A stretch of 17,649 bases of DNA from RUG11867 sp964553435 (GTDB taxonomy: Bacteria; Bacillota_I; Bacilli_A; RF39; UBA660): the NCBI GenBank assembly GCA_964553435.1, contig CAZKKM010000025.1:1-17649 (forward strand), given 5' to 3'. A program made the translations under genes and the position numbers. Positions 15,191 through 17,649 of this stretch are shown here, in pieces (positions within the stretch are counted from its first letter, which is position 1; the number at the start of each line of letters is the position of its first letter). Below the pieces are notes generated by a model. That model was not told the DNA's origin. It was given only the letters and a program-made list of their open reading frames with translations, and ran no database searches.

Positions 15191-15733
15191 ATGGAAGAAT
15201 CTTTTGATGATGTTATAATAATGAAAATCGGCCCTCATAGTGGAATGAGCTTGCAAGAAATTATCGCTTCCAAAATAGAAGAAGAAAAGAGTAATGGCGT
15301 TCACTATTGGGGTTATTCTGGTGTTTTTTGCAAACCGATTCCAACTCAGAAATTTTGTCAGGAATCAAAAAAAAATGAACGCAAACCCAAAATCGTATTG
15401 CTCGAAACTAAGAGCTCTTATGATTCAAAGATAGGGCTTATCGACGAGTATTCGGAGAATAATATGACATATAAAAAATTCAAAGCCCCTGTACAACTAC
15501 AAGGAGCGGAGTTTTCATTTGTGGCTAAAAATATAAGACAAATTAAAAACTTTAGATTGGACGATTTTACAGTCGTAGGCGGGAAAAATGATGGCAAAAA
15601 GATAAGCGAACATCTGATATTTAGAGTAAATAAATGCTTTGGAAAATATACAGGAAAAAGCGAATCAAAAGAGCTAGAAGCTTATGTTGCAGATTTAGTC
15701 GAACCCTATGCTATATGGTTAAAAGAAAAGTAG
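15191..15733 (+). CDS. Conserved protein of unknown function
   Basis: A soluble 180-residue protein that I cannot name. It has KIGPHSGMSLQEIIASK (12-28), WGYSGVFCKP (40-49), VLLETKSSYDSKIG (69-82), a segment on QGAEFSFVAKNIR and FTVVGGKNDGKKISEHL, and ends AYVADLVEPYAIWL. This order of motifs recalls an uncharacterised family in several phyla, in which a WGYGG-type motif with a nearby cysteine recurs (from memory). There is no signal peptide. It follows the PNPOx-like gene by 13 nt with TGAGG as ribosome site. ATG 15221 (MKIGPHSG) is a possible later start, but has no ribosome site. Its stop lies inside the terminator hairpin. Confidence 0.7.
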   Translation: MEESFDDVIIMKIGPHSGMSLQEIIASKIEEEKSNGVHYWGYSGVFCKPIPTQKFCQESKKNERKPKIVLLETKSSYDSKIGLIDEYSENNMTYKKFKAPVQLQGAEFSFVAKNIRQIKNFRLDDFTVVGGKNDGKKISEHLIFRVNKCFGKYTGKSESKELEAYVADLVEPYAIWLKEK

Positions 15734-15763
15734 GCTATCATCAATCTTTGTCGCCTACCTTTT
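15726..15763. terminator. Hairpin terminator between convergent genes
   Basis: GTAGGC (15730-15735) pairs with GCCTAC (15753-15758), extended by A/T pairs with one bulge; a T run follows on the plus strand. The right arm lies within the last codons of the MerR gene, so it may serve both directions. Confidence 0.7.
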
Positions 15764-16172
15764 GTATTGGAATTAAATAACTGAAATACTCGCTTTTTCC
15801 GGATAACACATCATCATAAAATCTCTGTTTCCATTGAATGTAATCTATACTGTCTTGAATTTCCTGTTTTTTATGTTCCAGTTCGTTTGTCTTTATATCC
15901 AAGATTTTTTTTCTCTCGGGTATAGAAGACTCACCCTTAAGGCACAAATCGAGATACTCTTTCATTTCTGCGATGCTCATACCGCAATTCTTTAGACAAA
16001 ACAAGTTTTTAATCCATGAGATATCGTTGTCATCGAATACGCGATAATTGTTCTTATCTCTCTTTACATTTGGAATCAACCCTTCATTGCAATAGAATTT
16101 TAGGGTATCGTAAGTGAGTCCTGTAACTTCACAAACTTCTTTCATAGTATAAATCTTATCGCATTTGATCAT
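15741..16172 (-). CDS. MerR-family transcription regulator
   Basis: A 143-residue dimeric DNA-binding regulator. Residues 7-75 are the winged helix-turn-helix (YTMKEVCEVTGLTYDTLKFY, then GLIPNVKRDKNNYRVFDDND), followed by a coiled-coil dimer helix (about 83-118) and a short tail. The size fits members that lack a large effector domain. Cysteines at 4, 14, 28, 59, 63 and 77 could sense oxidants or electrophiles, but no metal-site pattern is clear. GAGG 8 nt before ATG fixes the start. It is divergent from an aldo/keto reductase, the arrangement known for AdhR-like regulators, and most likely controls that gene through the operator at 16249-16263 (inference). Confidence 0.88.
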   Translation of the reverse strand: MIKCDKIYTMKEVCEVTGLTYDTLKFYCNEGLIPNVKRDKNNYRVFDDNDISWIKNLFCLKNCGMSIAEMKEYLDLCLKGESSIPERKKILDIKTNELEHKKQEIQDSIDYIQWKQRFYDDVLSGKSEYFSYLIPIQKVGDKD

Positions 16173-16243
16173 TTCTTTCGCCTCACATTTTTAATTTCAT
16201 CGTTTACATCGATCATAAATTTACAAAAAATTGCAAAAAAGTA

Positions 16244-16274
16244 TTGACCGTGTGTAACACCCGACATTTATAAT
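16244..16274 (+). promoter_or_regulatory. MerR-type promoter of the aldo/keto reductase gene
   Basis: TTGACC (16244-16249) and TATAAT (16269-16274) are 19 bp apart, the stretched spacing of promoters that MerR-family proteins activate by twisting DNA. A second TATAAT follows directly (16275-16280). Confidence 0.78.
16249..16263. promoter_or_regulatory. Putative MerR operator dyad
   Basis: CGtGTGTAACACcCG pairs at 6 of 7 positions about its central A (16256). It lies within the 19-bp spacer, as expected for a MerR-family site. Confidence 0.6.
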
Positions 16275-16320
16275 TATAATGTAAATTGAAATTTATGTCA
16301 ATTTGGAAAGGACTGAATTT

Positions 16321-17214
16321 ATGGAATATGTTAAATTGAACAATGGTGTAGAGATGCCAATATTGGGATTTGGGGTATACCAAATTCCCAAAGAAGATAC
16401 GAAAAGATGCGTATTGGATGCTATAGAAGTTGGATTTAGAGCAGTCGATACAGCCCAATCTTATTTCAATGAAAGTGAGGTTGGCGATGCCATCCGAGAA
16501 TGCAAAGTACCGAGAAAAGAACTGTTCATCACGACGAAAGTGTGGATCGACAATTATGGTTATGAAAAGTGTAGAAGATCCATCATGGAATCGCTAGAAA
16601 AACTGAAGACGGACTATATTGATCTAGTTCTTCTCCATCAACCGTTCGGAGATTATTACGAAGCTTATAGAGCTTTGGAAGACTTATATATAGAAGGAAA
16701 AATAAGAGCGATAGGTGTATCTAACTTCTATCCCGACAGACTGAGCGATATATGCTTGTTCGATAGAAAAGTCATCCCAGCTGTCAACCAAGTCGAGACG
16801 AATCCGCTCAATGCTCAGTTTACAGCACAACAGAACATGGAAAAATACGGAGTACACATCGAGGCTTGGGCTCCTTTTGGCGAAGGAAGAAACGGTCTTT
16901 TCGAGCATACTACACTTGTCGATATAGGTAAAAAATATGGTAAATCCTCTGCCCAAATCATCCTCCGTTGGTTGATTCAAAGAGGAGTGATCGTCGCCTG
17001 CAAATCGACTCATATAGATAGAATGAGACAAAACATCGATGTATTCGATTTTGAACTTTCAAAAGAAGATATGGAAGAAATTGCAAAACTCGACTCTCAT
17101 GACAGTTTGTTTTTCGACCACAGAGACCCAAATATAGTAGAGTGGTTTGATAAGATGATCACAGAGCGAAGAGAAAATGACGATTGTCGCAAAGAAAAGA
17201 AAGGTTGGGAATGA
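16321..17214 (+). CDS. Aldo/keto reductase (AKR5-like)
   Basis: A 297-residue cytoplasmic NADPH-dependent oxidoreductase that reduces aldehydes or ketones, close in pattern to 2,5-diketo-D-gluconate reductase/YvgN-type enzymes. The catalytic tetrad is complete: D43 and Y48 in VDTAQSYFNE, K73 in TTKVW, H106 in LLHQP. Other family marks are GFGVYQIP near the N terminus, AIGVSNFYPDRL, AVNQVETNP and the cofactor segment VACKSTHIDRMRQN near the end. AAGGA lies 8 nt before ATG 16321. The C-terminal tail after about residue 275 is charged. Transcription is from the MerR-type promoter upstream. A flavodoxin gene follows after one base, so both probably belong to a detoxification or redox-stress operon. 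Confidence 0.93.
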   Translation: MEYVKLNNGVEMPILGFGVYQIPKEDTKRCVLDAIEVGFRAVDTAQSYFNESEVGDAIRECKVPRKELFITTKVWIDNYGYEKCRRSIMESLEKLKTDYIDLVLLHQPFGDYYEAYRALEDLYIEGKIRAIGVSNFYPDRLSDICLFDRKVIPAVNQVETNPLNAQFTAQQNMEKYGVHIEAWAPFGEGRNGLFEHTTLVDIGKKYGKSSAQIILRWLIQRGVIVACKSTHIDRMRQNIDVFDFELSKEDMEEIAKLDSHDSLFFDHRDPNIVEWFDKMITERRENDDCRKEKKGWE

Positions 17215-17215
17215 G

Positions 17216-17649
17216 ATGAATAAAAACTTGCTCACAAAAATCATTTTGATCGCCGTACTTTTGATAGTTGTAGTCGGCGGATACTTCATTTTAAATGCCG
17301 ATGATAAGAAAGATGCTGCCGATGAACACTTGAGCGAAGGCAAAATACTCGTAGTCTACTACTCGGCGACAGGTTCCACTAAAAAAGTCGCAACTCAGAT
17401 TGCCGAAAATTTGAATGCCGATTTGTTCGAGATAGAACCTACGAACGTCTATACATCGGAAGATTTAAATTGGAATGACGAAAATTCACGTGTGACGAAA
17501 GAACACGAAGATGAGTCCTTAAGAAATGTACAATTGAAAAATACAAAAGTCGATAATTGGGATAATTACGATACCATTTTGATAGGTTATCCTATTTGGT
17601 GGGGTATTGCAGCATGGCCTGTTAATACTTTTGTAAAAGATAATAATTT
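17216..17649 (+). CDS. Membrane-anchored flavodoxin (partial, cut by window end)
   Basis: The first 144 residues of a flavodoxin-family protein (Flavodoxin_4 type), an FMN-binding electron carrier or quinone-reductase-like enzyme. Residues 1-26 (MNKNLLTK, then a hydrophobic stretch to YFIL) are a membrane anchor or signal peptide, with no lipobox cysteine. Then comes ILVVYYSATGSTKKVA (44-59), whose SATGST loop binds the FMN phosphate, and DTILIGYPIWWGIAAWPV (119-136), the second FMN loop. The ATG is one base after the reductase stop; GGGA 5 nt upstream is a weak ribosome site, so translational coupling is likely. The 3' end lies outside the window. Confidence 0.88.
   Translation, partial: MNKNLLTKIILIAVLLIVVVGGYFILNADDKKDAADEHLSEGKILVVYYSATGSTKKVATQIAENLNADLFEIEPTNVYTSEDLNWNDENSRVTKEHEDESLRNVQLKNTKVDNWDNYDTILIGYPIWWGIAAWPVNTFVKDNN

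Noticed and set aside
1..17649. Mycoplasma-type code with TGA as Trp.
   Set aside because: Several complete genes end in TGA directly before terminators or next genes, and Trp in all conserved motifs is TGG.
1..17649. CRISPR array, retron, group II intron or insertion sequence.
   Set aside because: No regularly spaced short repeats, reverse transcriptase or transposase motifs were seen on either strand.

Overview
The window looks like a chromosomal scaffold of a low-GC Gram-positive bacterium (Bacillota, class Bacilli in the broad sense, possibly an uncultured gut lineage near Erysipelotrichales or RF39). This rests on the AT-rich sequence, strong GGAGG-type ribosome sites, TATAAT promoters, a Listeria/InlB-type repeat protein, a YqfQ-like protein and a cold-shock protein. 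TGA is used as a stop and TGG as Trp, so this is the standard bacterial code and not the Mycoplasma code. The placement is an inference. A 10-N assembly gap at 14873-14882 shows it is a draft.

Region 1 (1-7330), envelope and housekeeping. A 1786-residue secreted surface protein alternates InlB-like beta repeats with seven short calcium-loop linkers. It is followed by a two-gene operon (bacterial PH-domain protein, then an acidic single-pass membrane protein). A shared terminator separates this operon from two leftward genes, a cold-shock protein and a YqfQ/VrrA-like small protein.

Region 2 (7400-8190). An HD-domain hydrolase with its own promoter and terminator, then a tRNA-Arg(CCU) with encoded CCA.

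Region 3 (8290-11963), a defence module next to the tRNA. A DNA methyltransferase with a zinc-ribbon insert converges on a ScaI-family restriction endonuclease, and both stop codons lie in one shared hairpin. Divergent from the endonuclease is a DUF5131 (phage Gp37/Gp68 family) protein. I found no AGTACT (ScaI site) anywhere in the window.

Region 4 (12000-15740), accessory genes. A membrane-anchored XRE-type regulator, a stub of a second XRE gene, a very AT-rich SAM methyltransferase with foreign-looking composition, a short stretch of eroded sequence, a membrane-anchored protein of unknown function, a pyridoxamine-phosphate-oxidase-like protein cut by the N gap, and a conserved protein of unknown function.

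Region 5 (15741-17649), a redox locus. A MerR-family regulator is divergent from an aldo/keto reductase whose promoter has the 19-bp spacer and internal dyad typical of MerR control. One base after the reductase starts a membrane-anchored flavodoxin that runs off the window. No gene-free stretch exceeds about 300 bases.
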